Assembly (NCBI RefSeq): GCF_004751985.1
Contig: NZ_CP038492.1
Coordinates: 2,604,001 to 2,668,000 of the forward strand
Reading direction: 5' to 3'
Length of the DNA: 64,000 nt
Source of the DNA: Rhodophyticola sp. CCM32
GTDB lineage: Bacteria > Pseudomonadota > Alphaproteobacteria > Rhodobacterales > Rhodobacteraceae
How positions within the stretch are numbered: the first letter of the stretch is position 1; every line of letters starts with the position of its first letter. This document shows, piece by piece, positions 8,916 through 17,449 of this stretch. Below the pieces are notes generated by a model. That model was not told the DNA's origin. It searched no databases and was given only the letters and a program-made list of their open reading frames with translations. A program made the translations under genes and the position numbers.

Positions 8916-8939
8916 AAAGGGGCCATAAGCGGCCCCTTT
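8916..8939. terminator. Bidirectional intrinsic terminator
   Basis: AAAGGGGCC and GGCCCCTTT make a perfect 9-bp stem with a 6-base loop, A-rich on one side and T-rich on the other. It lies between convergent genes (ybjQ-like + and a membrane protein -) and can serve both. Confidence 0.85.
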
Positions 8940-8959
8940 CCCCGATCTGTCCGGAATAA

Positions 8960-9466
8960 TTACCGGTTCTGAAGCCGCTCGATATACGCCACGGCGGCCG
9001 CCGCCGCGATGGCATAGAAAACATGCCCTGCCAATGCGACCCAGGTGATACCGGTAAAACCCAGAAAGAAGGGCAGTCCGGCGATCATTGTGATACCGCC
9101 GATGGCGAAAACCCAAAGGCCCGCCCCATAGATGGCCGAGGCGATCAGCCAGGGCATTTGCGGGATGACCCGTCCGATCACCGGGCGGGCAATAAACAGC
9201 CAGCCGACCGGATAGGCAATCACGCCCACGAAGAACAGATGCATCAGATTGCCCGCCGCCGCATTATTGGGCAGGCCGATGGCGCCCAGAAAACCACGGG
9301 CCAGACCGACGGGCGCCAATTGCGCGAAGCCCAACAGCGGAGAGATCGCCTTGCCCCAGAGATCGAAGGCCAGTGTGCCCACTGCGCCGCTGATCAGGAT
9401 CAGCGCAACGGTCTGCAGGGTGAGGGCAGGAACCTTCAGGCCCGGATTGGTGGTATTGGCAGTCAT
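8960..9466 (-). CDS. Multi-span inner-membrane protein, function unknown
   Basis: 168-residue protein with about four to five hydrophobic segments (near residues 18-35, 68-92, 101-120 and 125-160). Motifs such as GTLAFDLWG and NLMHLFFVG look conserved, but I cannot name the family. It is convergent with ybjQ across a shared terminator and divergent from the DUF1638 gene across about 120 bases, where its promoter must lie. No catalytic signature is seen. Confidence 0.7.
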   Translation of the reverse strand: MTANTTNPGLKVPALTLQTVALILISGAVGTLAFDLWGKAISPLLGFAQLAPVGLARGFLGAIGLPNNAAAGNLMHLFFVGVIAYPVGWLFIARPVIGRVIPQMPWLIASAIYGAGLWVFAIGGITMIAGLPFFLGFTGITWVALAGHVFYAIAAAAAVAYIERLQNR

Positions 9467-9588
9467 GACATTGTCCTATGGAATAGAGTGTGTGAGATAT
9501 ATGTGTCGCTTGCCCCTGTTTTCCGGCAAGGGCACAGTCCGCTCAACCCACAGCGCCGTGAGCGCACGCACTGGTGTAAAGTGTTTCA

Positions 9589-10215
9589 ATGCATATAGAT
9601 GATGAAACCCTGCAAGATCATGGCATCAGCGCACAGGGAACCGGCGACATACTGATCCTCGCCTGCGGGGCATTGGCGCGCGAAATACTTGATATCATTC
9701 ACATAAATGGATGGTCTCATCTTGATCTGCAGTGCCTGCCCGCGATCCTGCACAACACGCCCGAGAAAATCCCGGACGCGATCGAGGCCGCGGTGCGTGA
9801 CCATAAGGAATGTTACAGTCAGATATTCGTGGCCTATGCGGATTGCGGCACCGGCGGGCTGTTGCAGGCCCGCTGCGCCGAACTGGGGGTCGAAATGATC
9901 GCAGGGCCCCATTGCTACAGTTTCTTCGAAGGCAATGCCGTCTTTGCCGCGCATGATGAAATGACCGCCTTTTATCTGACGGATTTTCTGGTGCGCCAGT
10001 TTGATGCCTTTGTCACCAAACCGCTTGGCCTCGACCGACACCCGGAGCTGCGTGACATGTATTTCGGGAATTATGACAAGCTGGTCTATCAGGCACAGAC
10101 CGATGACCCGGCGCTGACGGCAAAGGCGAAAGACTGCGCAGATTTCCTGCAACTGGAATTCGAACGGCGGTTCACCGGATACGGCGATCTGGAGACCGCC
10201 CTGCGCGACATGTGA
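9589..10215 (+). CDS. DUF1638 domain-containing protein
   Basis: 208-residue soluble protein. The ILACGALAREI stretch near residues 22-32, the FVAYADCGTGGLL segment near 83-95 and a Cys/His-containing GPHCYSFFEG segment near 105-114 are characteristic of DUF1638. The family often sits near corrinoid methyltransferase (MttB-like) genes, but no such gene is here, so function stays open. Conserved cysteines (Cys26, Cys89, Cys108) suggest metal or cofactor binding; that is inference. The start has no strong ribosome-binding site. It ends directly against convergent sufE. Confidence 0.85.
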   Translation: MHIDDETLQDHGISAQGTGDILILACGALAREILDIIHINGWSHLDLQCLPAILHNTPEKIPDAIEAAVRDHKECYSQIFVAYADCGTGGLLQARCAELGVEMIAGPHCYSFFEGNAVFAAHDEMTAFYLTDFLVRQFDAFVTKPLGLDRHPELRDMYFGNYDKLVYQAQTDDPALTAKAKDCADFLQLEFERRFTGYGDLETALRDM

Positions 10216-10647
10216 TCACGTGGCTGCGGCCTCTTCCCCCGCCAGTTTCCGTATCCTCTCCACCATCGCGCGCAACCCGTTGGATCGTTGCGCCGACAGA
10301 TGATCGTTCAGCCCAAGGCGGGCCAGTTCCGCGCCCGCATCCACCTGCAACACCTCTGACACGCTCAGCCCCGCATAAAGCGCATGCAGGATTGCAATCA
10401 GCCCGCGCACGATCATCGCGTCGCTTTCGCCTTGAAACCGAAACACCGCATCCGGCCCCTGCCCATCGATCTGCGGCAATATCCAGACCTGGCTGGCACA
10501 GCCGTCAACCTTGGTGACAGGCACGCGAAACGCCTCTTCCAGCGGGTCCATGGCCTTGCCCAGATCAATCACATGGCGATAGCGGTCTTCCCAATCGTCG
10601 AGAAACGCGAAGGTCTCTGCAATGTCTTCAAACGCGGCGCTGGCCAT
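10216..10647 (-). CDS. SufE family cysteine desulfurase sulfur acceptor
   Basis: 143-residue SufE-like protein that takes persulfide sulfur from a SufS-type cysteine desulfurase for Fe-S cluster assembly. The acceptor cysteine is in KVDGCASQVWI (near residue 51), followed by the typical FQGESDAMIVRG segment and a helical C-terminus. The open frame continues 72 bases further upstream, but the ATG at 10647 is preceded by GGAG and gives the standard N-terminus. It is not next to a suf operon in this window. Confidence 0.93.
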   Translation of the reverse strand: MASAAFEDIAETFAFLDDWEDRYRHVIDLGKAMDPLEEAFRVPVTKVDGCASQVWILPQIDGQGPDAVFRFQGESDAMIVRGLIAILHALYAGLSVSEVLQVDAGAELARLGLNDHLSAQRSNGLRAMVERIRKLAGEEAAAT

Positions 10648-10769
10648 CCCTGTCTCCGTCACCTGATTGCGGCTTTGAGGTAAGCCGCACACACCCAAAG
10701 GTCCAGAGGCGCTTTTCATCGCACGGCCAATGCGCTACGCAGACTGCAAGAAAAGACCGGAGGGGCAAG

Positions 10770-11213
10770 ATGGCATTTCGACTGCTGATCACGCTGACAG
10801 TGATCCTGGGGCTTTCGGCCTGTTCAACCCGGCTGAATCCGTTCAACTGGTTCGGGAATGAACGCGAGGAACGGATCGAGGTGGTCGATGTCATCACCAT
10901 CGATGACCCGCGCCCTCTGGTCAGCCAGGTGATCAGCCTGAATGTCGACCCGCACCCGGGCGGTGCGATTGTGCGCGCCATTGGCCTGCCACCACGTCAG
11001 GGATACTGGTCTGCCGATCTGGTCGAGGTGGAACGGACCGAGGGGCGGCTGGTCTTCGATTTCCGCGTTTTCGAGCCGCCAACCGCCACCCGTCAGGGCA
11101 CCCAGAGATCCCGCGAAATCCTTGCCGGGACGGAATTGAGCAATCAGGATCTGGAAGGCATCCGCACGATCATCGTGCAGGCGCAATCAAACCGGCGCAG
11201 CGTCAACCGGTGA
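10770..11213 (+). CDS. Putative lipoprotein of unknown function
   Basis: 147-residue secreted protein. The N-terminus has a short basic start, a hydrophobic stretch and a lipobox LSAC with the lipidated Cys at residue 18. The mature part is mixed alpha/beta with no known motif. A good GGAGGGG site precedes the start. Its stop overlaps the start of the GT51-like gene by one base (TGATG), so the two are probably translated together and may act together in the cell envelope. No homologous family is recognised. Confidence 0.78.
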   Translation: MAFRLLITLTVILGLSACSTRLNPFNWFGNEREERIEVVDVITIDDPRPLVSQVISLNVDPHPGGAIVRAIGLPPRQGYWSADLVEVERTEGRLVFDFRVFEPPTATRQGTQRSREILAGTELSNQDLEGIRTIIVQAQSNRRSVNR

Positions 11214-11881
11214 TGATCCTGCGCCGCGGCGCCATAATCCTGATCAGTCTTATTCTTCTTTGTATTGTGGCCCTCGGGCTCTATGGCCTGAAAGGTTATC
11301 TTGACGGATTGCGGGATGCGCCCGCACTGGCCGCACGCGCGGATCGCCTGATTGACAGGGGCCAGGGGGCAGAGGCGCTTTTGGGCGCAGAGCGGTTGGG
11401 ATGGCTTATCACGGTGCAGGACCCCGGGTTTTACGACCATAACGGGGTGGATATGCAGACCGCCGGGGCCGGGATTACCACGATCACGCAATCGCTTTCG
11501 AAACGCGAAGCTTTCGGGCAGTTTCAGCCCGGCATCGGGAAGCTGCGGCAGACGACCTATGCGCTGGCGCTTGAACGGCGGCTGAGCAAGGATCAAATCC
11601 TCGCCCTGTTCCTTGAAACCGTCGAAATGGGCCCCGGGCCCGAGGGCTGGATGACAGGGTTTGGCCATGCCAGCGAAACAGTGTTCGGCGCCGCCCCTGC
11701 CGATCTGCCCGACCGGGACATGATGCGCCTTCTGGCCGTGATGATCGCGCCGGGGCGGTTCAACCTGTCGGAACCGGGGCCGCAGCTGAATACCCGCATT
11801 GACCGCATCGCCCGGCGGCTTGCCGGGGCCTGCGTGCCGCAGGATAATCGGGATGTCTGGCTGCAAGGCTGCGCCTTTTGA
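11213..11881 (+). CDS. GT51 (peptidoglycan transglycosylase)-like protein lacking catalytic glutamates
   Basis: 222-residue membrane-anchored protein (span at about residues 7-26) with the fold signatures of glycosyltransferase family 51: VQDPGFYDHNGVD (68-80), GAGITTITQSLSK (85-97) and ALALERRLSKDQILALFLETVEMG (117-140). In active enzymes the first motif starts with Glu-Asp and the helix before the ALxLE motif has RKxxE (Glu233 and Glu290 in E. coli PBP1b). Here the positions hold Gln69 and Gln113, so both catalytic acids are replaced. It is also shorter than MtgA (~240). It is probably a non-catalytic glycan- or lipid II-binding partner or regulator. A GTG at 11210 is an alternative start. 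Confidence 0.78.
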   Translation: MILRRGAIILISLILLCIVALGLYGLKGYLDGLRDAPALAARADRLIDRGQGAEALLGAERLGWLITVQDPGFYDHNGVDMQTAGAGITTITQSLSKREAFGQFQPGIGKLRQTTYALALERRLSKDQILALFLETVEMGPGPEGWMTGFGHASETVFGAAPADLPDRDMMRLLAVMIAPGRFNLSEPGPQLNTRIDRIARRLAGACVPQDNRDVWLQGCAF

Positions 11882-11897
11882 GGCAAAACCGGCCTCA
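11879..11897. terminator. Palindrome spanning two convergent stop codons
   Basis: TGAGGC and GCCTCA (7-base loop) pair exactly; the outer three bases on each side are the stop codons of the GT51-like gene (+) and rnd (-). It has no T-run and is a weak terminator candidate. Confidence 0.4.
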
Positions 11898-13058
11898 GAC
11901 GGCGATGATCTGCACTTTCTGACCCTTGGCCGACAGCGCGATCTCGCCCCGGGTCAGGCGCAGGGCATCTTCTCCAAACACATCCCGCCGCCAGCCCTTG
12001 CACCACAGCCCGTCATGATGGCCCGCCGCGATATCATCAAGATCCGAGGCCGAGGCGATCAGTTTCTGGGCCACGCCCGCCTCTTCCGCCTTGGCTTTCA
12101 GAAGCACGCGCAGCAGATCCGCCAGCGCCGGGTTCAGGGCCGAGCGATCACGGCCTTTGGGCAGGGCAGGAAACGTGCCGGGATCTGCTGACAGGCCGCG
12201 CCCGACCGCCGCGATCAGCCCCTCGGCAATCTCACCCCGCCGCGCTTCGCGCAGAAGCAGGCGCGATTTGCTCAGATCCTCGATGGATTTCGGCTTTGAC
12301 GACGCAATCTCCATCAGCGCGTCATCCTTGATCACCCGGTTGCGGGGGATATTGCGGGTCTGGGCATGGGTTTCCCGAAACGCGGCCAGTTCTTTCACCA
12401 CGGCCAGAAACCGCCCGGAATTGCTGCGCAGTTTCAGGCGGCGCCAGGCGTTATCGGGCTCCACCACGTAATTGTCCGCATTGGTCAGAACCCGCAATTC
12501 CTCTTCCATCCAGGCGGTGCGGCCGGTCTCTTCCAGTTGTGCGGCCAGATGTTCGTAAATCTGCCGCAGATGGGTGACATCGGCCAGCGCATAGGATTTC
12601 TGCGCATCGCTTAGCGGGCGGCGCGACCAGTCGGTAAAGCGCGAGGATTTATCGACCCCACCGCTGGTGATCTTGCGCACCAGGGTTTCATACCCCACCT
12701 GATCGCCATAACCGCAGACCATGGCGGCCACCTGGGTATCAAACAGCGGCTTTGGCACAACATTGCCATCCACATGAAAAATTTCCAGATCCTGACGCGC
12801 GGCATGGAAGACCTTGACCACCGACTCATTGCGAAACAGATCAAACAACGGTTCCAGCGACAGGCCCTGGGCCAATGGGTCGATCAGCACCGCATCCTCT
12901 GTCTCATCCGTACCGGGCAAGGCCAGTTGCACCAGACAAAGCTGCGCGAAATAGGTCCGTTCACGCAGAAATTCGGTATCGACGGTGACATAAGCGGCGG
13001 TGGCGGCGCGGGCGCAAAAGGCGGCAAGCGCGTCGGTACTGGTCAGGGTCTGGGTCAA
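11895..13058 (-). CDS. rnd: Ribonuclease D
   Basis: 3'-5' exoribonuclease acting in tRNA 3'-end maturation. The DEDD exonuclease motifs are present: VDTEFLRER with Asp27/Glu29, FHAARQDLEIF in the middle and YALADVTHLRQIYEHL, followed by an HRDC domain (near residues 200-285). The length of 387 residues is normal. The frame is open to a TTG at 13088, but TTG 13058 has AGGAAAAG nine bases upstream and gives the family's N-terminus (MTQTLTSTDAL), so it is preferred; no ATG is available. It lies downstream of purMN on the same strand, separated by a repeat element. Confidence 0.93.
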   Translation of the reverse strand: MTQTLTSTDALAAFCARAATAAYVTVDTEFLRERTYFAQLCLVQLALPGTDETEDAVLIDPLAQGLSLEPLFDLFRNESVVKVFHAARQDLEIFHVDGNVVPKPLFDTQVAAMVCGYGDQVGYETLVRKITSGGVDKSSRFTDWSRRPLSDAQKSYALADVTHLRQIYEHLAAQLEETGRTAWMEEELRVLTNADNYVVEPDNAWRRLKLRSNSGRFLAVVKELAAFRETHAQTRNIPRNRVIKDDALMEIASSKPKSIEDLSKSRLLLREARRGEIAEGLIAAVGRGLSADPGTFPALPKGRDRSALNPALADLLRVLLKAKAEEAGVAQKLIASASDLDDIAAGHHDGLWCKGWRRDVFGEDALRLTRGEIALSAKGQKVQIIAV

Positions 13059-13171
13059 AAGCGGGGTCTTTTCCTGCAAGCGGATCAACAGATGTCTGGG
13101 GCGCGGTGATAGGCCAGTGGCTGCGGAATTGGAAGGGTCTTGAATGTTCGGGCCTGCAGCAATGGCAGGAT

Positions 13172-13204
13172 GCCTCCGGCGGAAGTATTTGGGAGATAGA
13201 GAAG
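13172..13204 (-). repeat. Operon-end repeat element (reverse orientation)
   Basis: On the minus strand it reads CTTCTCTATCTCCC then AAATACTTCCGCCGGAGGC. The same core (CTTCT..TC, AAATAC, then a CCGCCGGAGG-type GC block) recurs at 44095, 48739 and 58427, always just 3' of a gene. Here it is downstream of purN. Confidence 0.65.
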
Positions 13205-13211
13205 GGGCCGT

Positions 13212-13805
13212 TCAGCTCAGGAAAACAGGGGTCCGGTCACCGGCAGCGAAACGGCGCAGAACCGCAGGGTAGAGCCGGTGTTCCTGCGCCAGAACCCGGG
13301 CGGCCAGACGATCAGGCGTATCGCCGGGCTCAATTGGCACTTGGGCCTGACCCAGAATCGGGCCGTCATCCAGCGCGGGGGTCACTTCATGCACGGTGCA
13401 GCCATGCATGGCCTCCCCCGCCGCAAGGGCGCGGGCATGGGTGTGCAGCCCCCGGTATTTCGGCAGGAGCGAGGGATGAGTGTTCAGCATCCGGCCCTGC
13501 CAGCGGCTGACGAACCCTTCGGTCAGCACCCGCATGAACCCTGCCAGGCACAGGATATCCGGCCGCGCGGCGCTGATCACCTCGTGCAGCGCGGCCTCGA
13601 AAGCGGGCCGGTCGCCCTTGAACGGGCGGTGATCAACCATCGCGGTGGCAATGCCCCGGTCCGCCGCTTTCGCCAGCCCCCCTGCCCCGGCGGAATTGGC
13701 GACCACCAGACAGGGCCGCGCCGGGTGGTCGCCGGTCATGCTCTCGACCAGGGCCACCATGTTGGAGCCACTGCCGGACAGCAGAATCGCAACACGTCTG
13801 GTCAC
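13212..13805 (-). CDS. purN: Phosphoribosylglycinamide formyltransferase 1 (GART)
   Basis: 197-residue enzyme transferring a formyl group from 10-formyl-THF to GAR in purine synthesis. The phosphate-binding ILLSGSGSN (7-15), the catalytic Asn108/His110 in [10 protein letters not shown] and Asp146 in ALDDGPI match the family triad. It starts with GTG, which overlaps the purM stop in a GTGA arrangement, so purM and purN are translationally coupled. The position after purM is the usual order. Confidence 0.96.
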   Translation of the reverse strand: MTRRVAILLSGSGSNMVALVESMTGDHPARPCLVVANSAGAGGLAKAADRGIATAMVDHRPFKGDRPAFEAALHEVISAARPDILCLAGFMRVLTEGFVSRWQGRMLNTHPSLLPKYRGLHTHARALAAGEAMHGCTVHEVTPALDDGPILGQAQVPIEPGDTPDRLAARVLAQEHRLYPAVLRRFAAGDRTPVFLS

Positions 13806-14848
13806 ACAAGCGCCCCGGAATAGTGCATGCCGGCCTCCCCGGTGACGACCCCGATCCGAGACACATCTTCCCCCTCGGCTGTCAGCAGACCGGCGATATC
13901 ATCGGCGCGATCCGCCGCCACAACCAGCACCATGCCCAGACCCGCATTGAAGGTTTTCAGCATCTCGGCCGCGTCCATCCCGCCGGTCTGCGCCAGCCAG
14001 CGGAACACCGGCGGCAAGGTCCAACTGTCCAGGTCAATCCTGGCCCCCATGCCATCGGGCAACACACGGGGCAGGTTTTCGGTCAGCCCGCCACCGGTGA
14101 TATGGGCCAGCCCATGCACACCGCCCGCACGGATCGCCGCAAGCACCGGTTTCACGTACAGCCGTGTGGGCGTCAGCAGTTCCGCGCCAAGCGTGCCGTC
14201 GCCGAAAGGCGCCGCAGCCTCCCAGCCCAGCCCCGATATCTCCACGATCCGGCGCACCAGCGAATAGCCGTTGGAATGCACCCCGTCCGAGGCCAGCCCC
14301 AGAAGCACATCACCCCTGGCCACATCCGCAGGCAGGATCGCGCCGCGGTCCATCGCCCCCACCGCAAACCCCGCAAGGTCGAAATCCCCCGCATCATACA
14401 TGCCCGGCATTTCCGCCGTCTCACCGCCGATCAGCGCACAGCCCGCACCTTCGCAGCCCCGGGCAATGCCCGTAACGATCTGTGCGGCGCTTTCCACATC
14501 CAGCTTTCCGGTGGCGAAATAGTCGAGGAAAAACAAGGGTTCCGCCCCCTGACAGACCAGATCATTGACGCACATCGCCACCAGATCGACACCGATCGTA
14601 TCCACCACGCCTGTATCAATCGCAATCCGCAGCTTGGTGCCCACCCCATCGGTGGCCGCCACCAGAACCGGATCGTCATAGCCCGCCGCCTTGAGGTCGA
14701 ACAGCGCGCCAAACCCGCCAAGCCCCGCCATCACACCGGGGCGTCTGGTGGCCGCAGCAAAGGGTTTGATCCGCTCCACCAGATCATTGCCTGCGTCAAT
14801 ATCAACACCTGCCGCAGCATAAGTCAGGCTGTTTTTCGCGTCTGTCAT
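13802..14848 (-). CDS. purM: Phosphoribosylformylglycinamidine cyclo-ligase (AIR synthetase)
   Basis: 348-residue ATP-dependent enzyme forming AIR from FGAM. The signature segments [44 protein letters not shown] and [11 protein letters not shown] are present and length is normal. Two ATG codons are adjacent; the second (14848) has better spacing (AAAGGGG five bases upstream) than the first at 14851. It heads the purMN pair; its promoter lies in the gap below 14918, which is about 70 bases. Confidence 0.96.
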   Translation of the reverse strand: MTDAKNSLTYAAAGVDIDAGNDLVERIKPFAAATRRPGVMAGLGGFGALFDLKAAGYDDPVLVAATDGVGTKLRIAIDTGVVDTIGVDLVAMCVNDLVCQGAEPLFFLDYFATGKLDVESAAQIVTGIARGCEGAGCALIGGETAEMPGMYDAGDFDLAGFAVGAMDRGAILPADVARGDVLLGLASDGVHSNGYSLVRRIVEISGLGWEAAAPFGDGTLGAELLTPTRLYVKPVLAAIRAGGVHGLAHITGGGLTENLPRVLPDGMGARIDLDSWTLPPVFRWLAQTGGMDAAEMLKTFNAGLGMVLVVAADRADDIAGLLTAEGEDVSRIGVVTGEAGMHYSGALV

Positions 14849-14917
14849 CATGCCCCTTTCGGCTGTCGCAGCCCTGCTAGCAGGGGGTCGTTCGCCTGTC
14901 CATGCGCCTGCACCTTA

Positions 14918-15319
14918 TCACCCGTTCCGGGCGCGGTCTGATCGCACACCCAGAAACAAAAACAGCGCCAGCATGGGCAGCACCATGGCACGCGCCGTCA
15001 GATAGCCAAGACTGTCCGGCCCGAATTGCAGCAATACGCCGAACAGATGCGGCGCGAACGCCGCGATCAACAGCAATTCAAGCGCCATATAGACCCCGAA
15101 CAGCGCCAGCCATAATTGCACCCAGGCCACAAGCGGCGGAATGCGACCGGCCCGGCGGATCGCCGTGGTTGCAATGATAATCGCCGGGACCGAGGCCAGA
15201 ATGACCTGTGTCGCCGGGCCAAGTGGCAGGCCTGCCAGATTGACAGCCAGCAGAAACACCAGCGTCGCACCGATCAGCCACAGCAGATAGCGCAGGCAGA
15301 GAACAGGCAAATCAGGCAT
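14918..15319 (-). CDS. Small multi-span membrane protein (possibly ABZJ_00895-like)
   Basis: 133-residue membrane protein with four hydrophobic segments (about residues 8-28, 36-50, 61-85 and 105-125). ATG 15319 is preceded by AAGGAG, which settles the start against the 20-codon longer frame. Topology and the GPATQVILASVPAIIIA segment recall a family of short uncharacterised alphaproteobacterial membrane proteins (ABZJ_00895), but this match is from memory and tentative. It lies between purM and the tRNA on its own. Confidence 0.7.
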   Translation of the reverse strand: MPDLPVLCLRYLLWLIGATLVFLLAVNLAGLPLGPATQVILASVPAIIIATTAIRRAGRIPPLVAWVQLWLALFGVYMALELLLIAAFAPHLFGVLLQFGPDSLGYLTARAMVLPMLALFLFLGVRSDRARNG

Positions 15320-15434
15320 CGTGACACTCCTTCCGACAGGCTCGCCCGAGGCCATAAGACAGCATGCAGGGCCACGCAAGCGGGACCGCCCGACTTGACG
15401 ACCCCGGGCAAGCTGCTAAGCCTGCCAGTCAGGC

Positions 15435-15511
15435 GGGCCTGTAGCTCAATTGGTTAGAGCAGAGCGCTCATAACGCTTTGGTTGCAGGTTCGAGTCCTGC
15501 CGGGCCTACCA
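15435..15511 (+). tRNA. tRNA with CAU anticodon (likely tRNA-Ile2, otherwise elongator tRNA-Met)
   Basis: A 77-nt cloverleaf with encoded CCA: acceptor GGGCCTG/CGGGCCT, D arm GCTC/GAGC, anticodon stem GAGCG/CGCTT with CAT at 15469-15471, and T arm GCAGG-TTCGAGT-CCTGC. The anticodon-arm context resembles E. coli ileX rather than elongator Met, so the C34 may be modified to lysidine and read AUA. The methionine reading cannot be excluded from sequence. Confidence 0.93.
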
Positions 15512-15540
15512 CGCCTATTTCAAACTCTGGTTTATATACG

Positions 15541-15568
15541 AAAATCCGGCGCTAAATGACAGCGCGCC
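15541..15568 (-). terminator. Candidate terminator of the hmu operon
   Basis: On the minus strand GGCGC and GCGCC pair around an 11-base loop and are followed by GGATTTT. It lies just after the hmuV stop. The short stem makes it only moderately convincing. Confidence 0.5.
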
Positions 15569-15570
15569 CT

Positions 15571-16350
15571 TCAGGCCTGCGCTGTCTGGGGAAGGACAAA
15601 GACGCTGCCATCCTGCGGTGGTGTGCTGACCTTCAGCGCACAGCCATAGGCCTGTGACAGCAGATCATCGGTCAGAACCGCCCCGGGGGTATCCTGACGC
15701 ACAAGCCGCCCGCCTTCGATCAGGGCAACGCTGCCCGCAAACATCGCCGTCAGGTTCAGATCATGCATCACCGCGATCACCCCGCCGCCCGCATCCGCAT
15801 AGCGGCGGGCCAGGGTCATCACCTCAAGCTGATGGGCGATATCCAGGCTTGACACCGGTTCATCCAGAAACAGCCAGCGCGCCTGACCGTCCTTCACCGG
15901 CTCCCAGACCTGGGTCAGGATACGGGCCAGTTGCACGCGTTGCTGTTCCCCACCGGAAAGTTCCTGATAGAAACGACCCTCGAACCCGGCCAGGCCGACC
16001 GAGGCCAGCGCCTCATGGGGCAGGTCGGCGCGGGTCGCCTCCTGCCCCGCCATCAGGCCAAGGCGCACGACCTCCAGCACGGTGAAGGGAAAGGCCAGCC
16101 GGGTGGATTGCGGCAGGACCGCGCGGCGGCTGGCCAGTTGCCAGTGCCGCATCTGCGACAGGGCGGCACCGTCCAGCGTGATCTGCCCGGTATATTCCAC
16201 CTCTGCAGTCAACGCGCGCAGAAGCGTGGTTTTCCCTGACCCATTGGGCCCGACAATCGCGGTCAATATGCCGGGCCGGGCGGTGAAATCAACGCCATGG
16301 AGAACCTGCGACCGGCCCAGAGACACGCGGATATCGGTGGCGTTCAGCAT
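15571..16350 (-). CDS. hmuV: Heme ABC transporter ATP-binding protein
   Basis: 259-residue ATPase energising heme import through HmuU. Walker A GPNGSGKTT, signature LSGGEQQRVQLARIL, Walker B LFLDEPVSSLD and the switch-His segment AVMHDLN are all present. The ATG at 16350 is 4 bases past the hmuU stop; a longer frame reaching 16428 would overlap hmuU and is rejected. It is the last gene of the hmuSTUV operon. Confidence 0.95.
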   Translation of the reverse strand: MLNATDIRVSLGRSQVLHGVDFTARPGILTAIVGPNGSGKTTLLRALTAEVEYTGQITLDGAALSQMRHWQLASRRAVLPQSTRLAFPFTVLEVVRLGLMAGQEATRADLPHEALASVGLAGFEGRFYQELSGGEQQRVQLARILTQVWEPVKDGQARWLFLDEPVSSLDIAHQLEVMTLARRYADAGGGVIAVMHDLNLTAMFAGSVALIEGGRLVRQDTPGAVLTDDLLSQAYGCALKVSTPPQDGSVFVLPQTAQA

Positions 16351-16354
16351 GGTG

Positions 16355-17446
16355 TTACAGATCCAGAAGGCCGCGGTTGCGCAGCAATATCCACAGGAAG
16401 AACGGCCCGCCAAGCGTGGCGGTGACAATCCCGATCGGCAGTTCCGCTGGGGCGATGATGGTACGGCTGATCATATCCGCCGCGATCAGCAGACTTGCCC
16501 CCAGAAGCGCCGCATTCGGCAGCAGATAGCGATGGTCCGGCCCGATCACGAGGCGCAGCAGATGCGGCACGACAATGCCGACAAAGCCGATCCCGCCCGA
16601 GACGGCAACAGCGGCCCCCACCGCACCCGCAACAGTCAGGATCGCGATGCGTTTCATCCGCTGAACCGGAATGCCCAGATGGGCGGCAGAGGCCTCCCCC
16701 AGGGCCAGCCCGTTCAGGGCGCGGGCCAGAAAAGGTGCAACCGCAAGGGCCAGCAGGATCAGCGGCGTGGCGGCCAGAACCTTGGTCCAGGTCGCGCCCG
16801 CCAATGATCCCAGCCCCCAGAAGGTCAGATCACGCAATTGCGTATCATCGGCTATATAGACAAGGATACCGGACAATGCGCCCGCCAGCGCGCCAAGCGC
16901 AATCCCCGCCAGCAACATCACCGCGACCGAGGTGCGCCCCCGGCTGGTGGAGACCCGATAGAGCACCAGGGTGGTGATCCAGCCGCCCAGAAACGCCGCC
17001 ACCGGAACGGTGTAATACCCCAGCAGGTCGATCAGCCCGGCAGGCAGTGCGCCGCCCAGAACAATCGCCCCGATGGCGCCCAGCCCCGCCCCGGCCCCCA
17101 CACCGACCAGCCCCGGATCGGCCAGTGGATTGCGAAACAGGCCCTGCATCACCGCACCTGACACCGCCAGCGCCGCACCGACCAGAATGCCCATGATCAA
17201 CCGTGGCAGCCGGATGTCAAACAGGATCACCCGGTCGGTCAACCCGATCTCCTGCCCCCGGGTCCAGGCCCAGAAAGCCTGCCAGAGCGAGGTGCCGGAC
17301 GCGCCCGTGGTCAGGCTGGCCAGGCAGGTTATCAGCAACACGAAGGTCAGCGCCAGCATCGTCTTGCGCGCCCGCAACCGTCGGTCGCCCGCGTGGGTCC
17401 GTACCAGAGGCACCTGCCCCCTGCTGGCACCGGCAAGCTCTGCCAT
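16355..17446 (-). CDS. hmuU: Heme ABC transporter permease (FecCD family)
   Basis: 363-residue inner-membrane permease of the BtuC/FecCD type with about nine to ten spans. Typical motifs are RLPRLIMGILVGAALAVSGAVMQGLFRNPLADPGLVG and, near the C-terminus, GFVGIVVPHLLRL, in line with vitamin B12/heme permeases (quoted only in part here). Start is 3 bases after the hmuT stop. A rather polar 30-residue extension precedes the first span, so a later start is possible. Confidence 0.94.
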   Translation of the reverse strand: MAELAGASRGQVPLVRTHAGDRRLRARKTMLALTFVLLITCLASLTTGASGTSLWQAFWAWTRGQEIGLTDRVILFDIRLPRLIMGILVGAALAVSGAVMQGLFRNPLADPGLVGVGAGAGLGAIGAIVLGGALPAGLIDLLGYYTVPVAAFLGGWITTLVLYRVSTSRGRTSVAVMLLAGIALGALAGALSGILVYIADDTQLRDLTFWGLGSLAGATWTKVLAATPLILLALAVAPFLARALNGLALGEASAAHLGIPVQRMKRIAILTVAGAVGAAVAVSGGIGFVGIVVPHLLRLVIGPDHRYLLPNAALLGASLLIAADMISRTIIAPAELPIGIVTATLGGPFFLWILLRNRGLLDL

Positions 17447-17449
17447 TGT

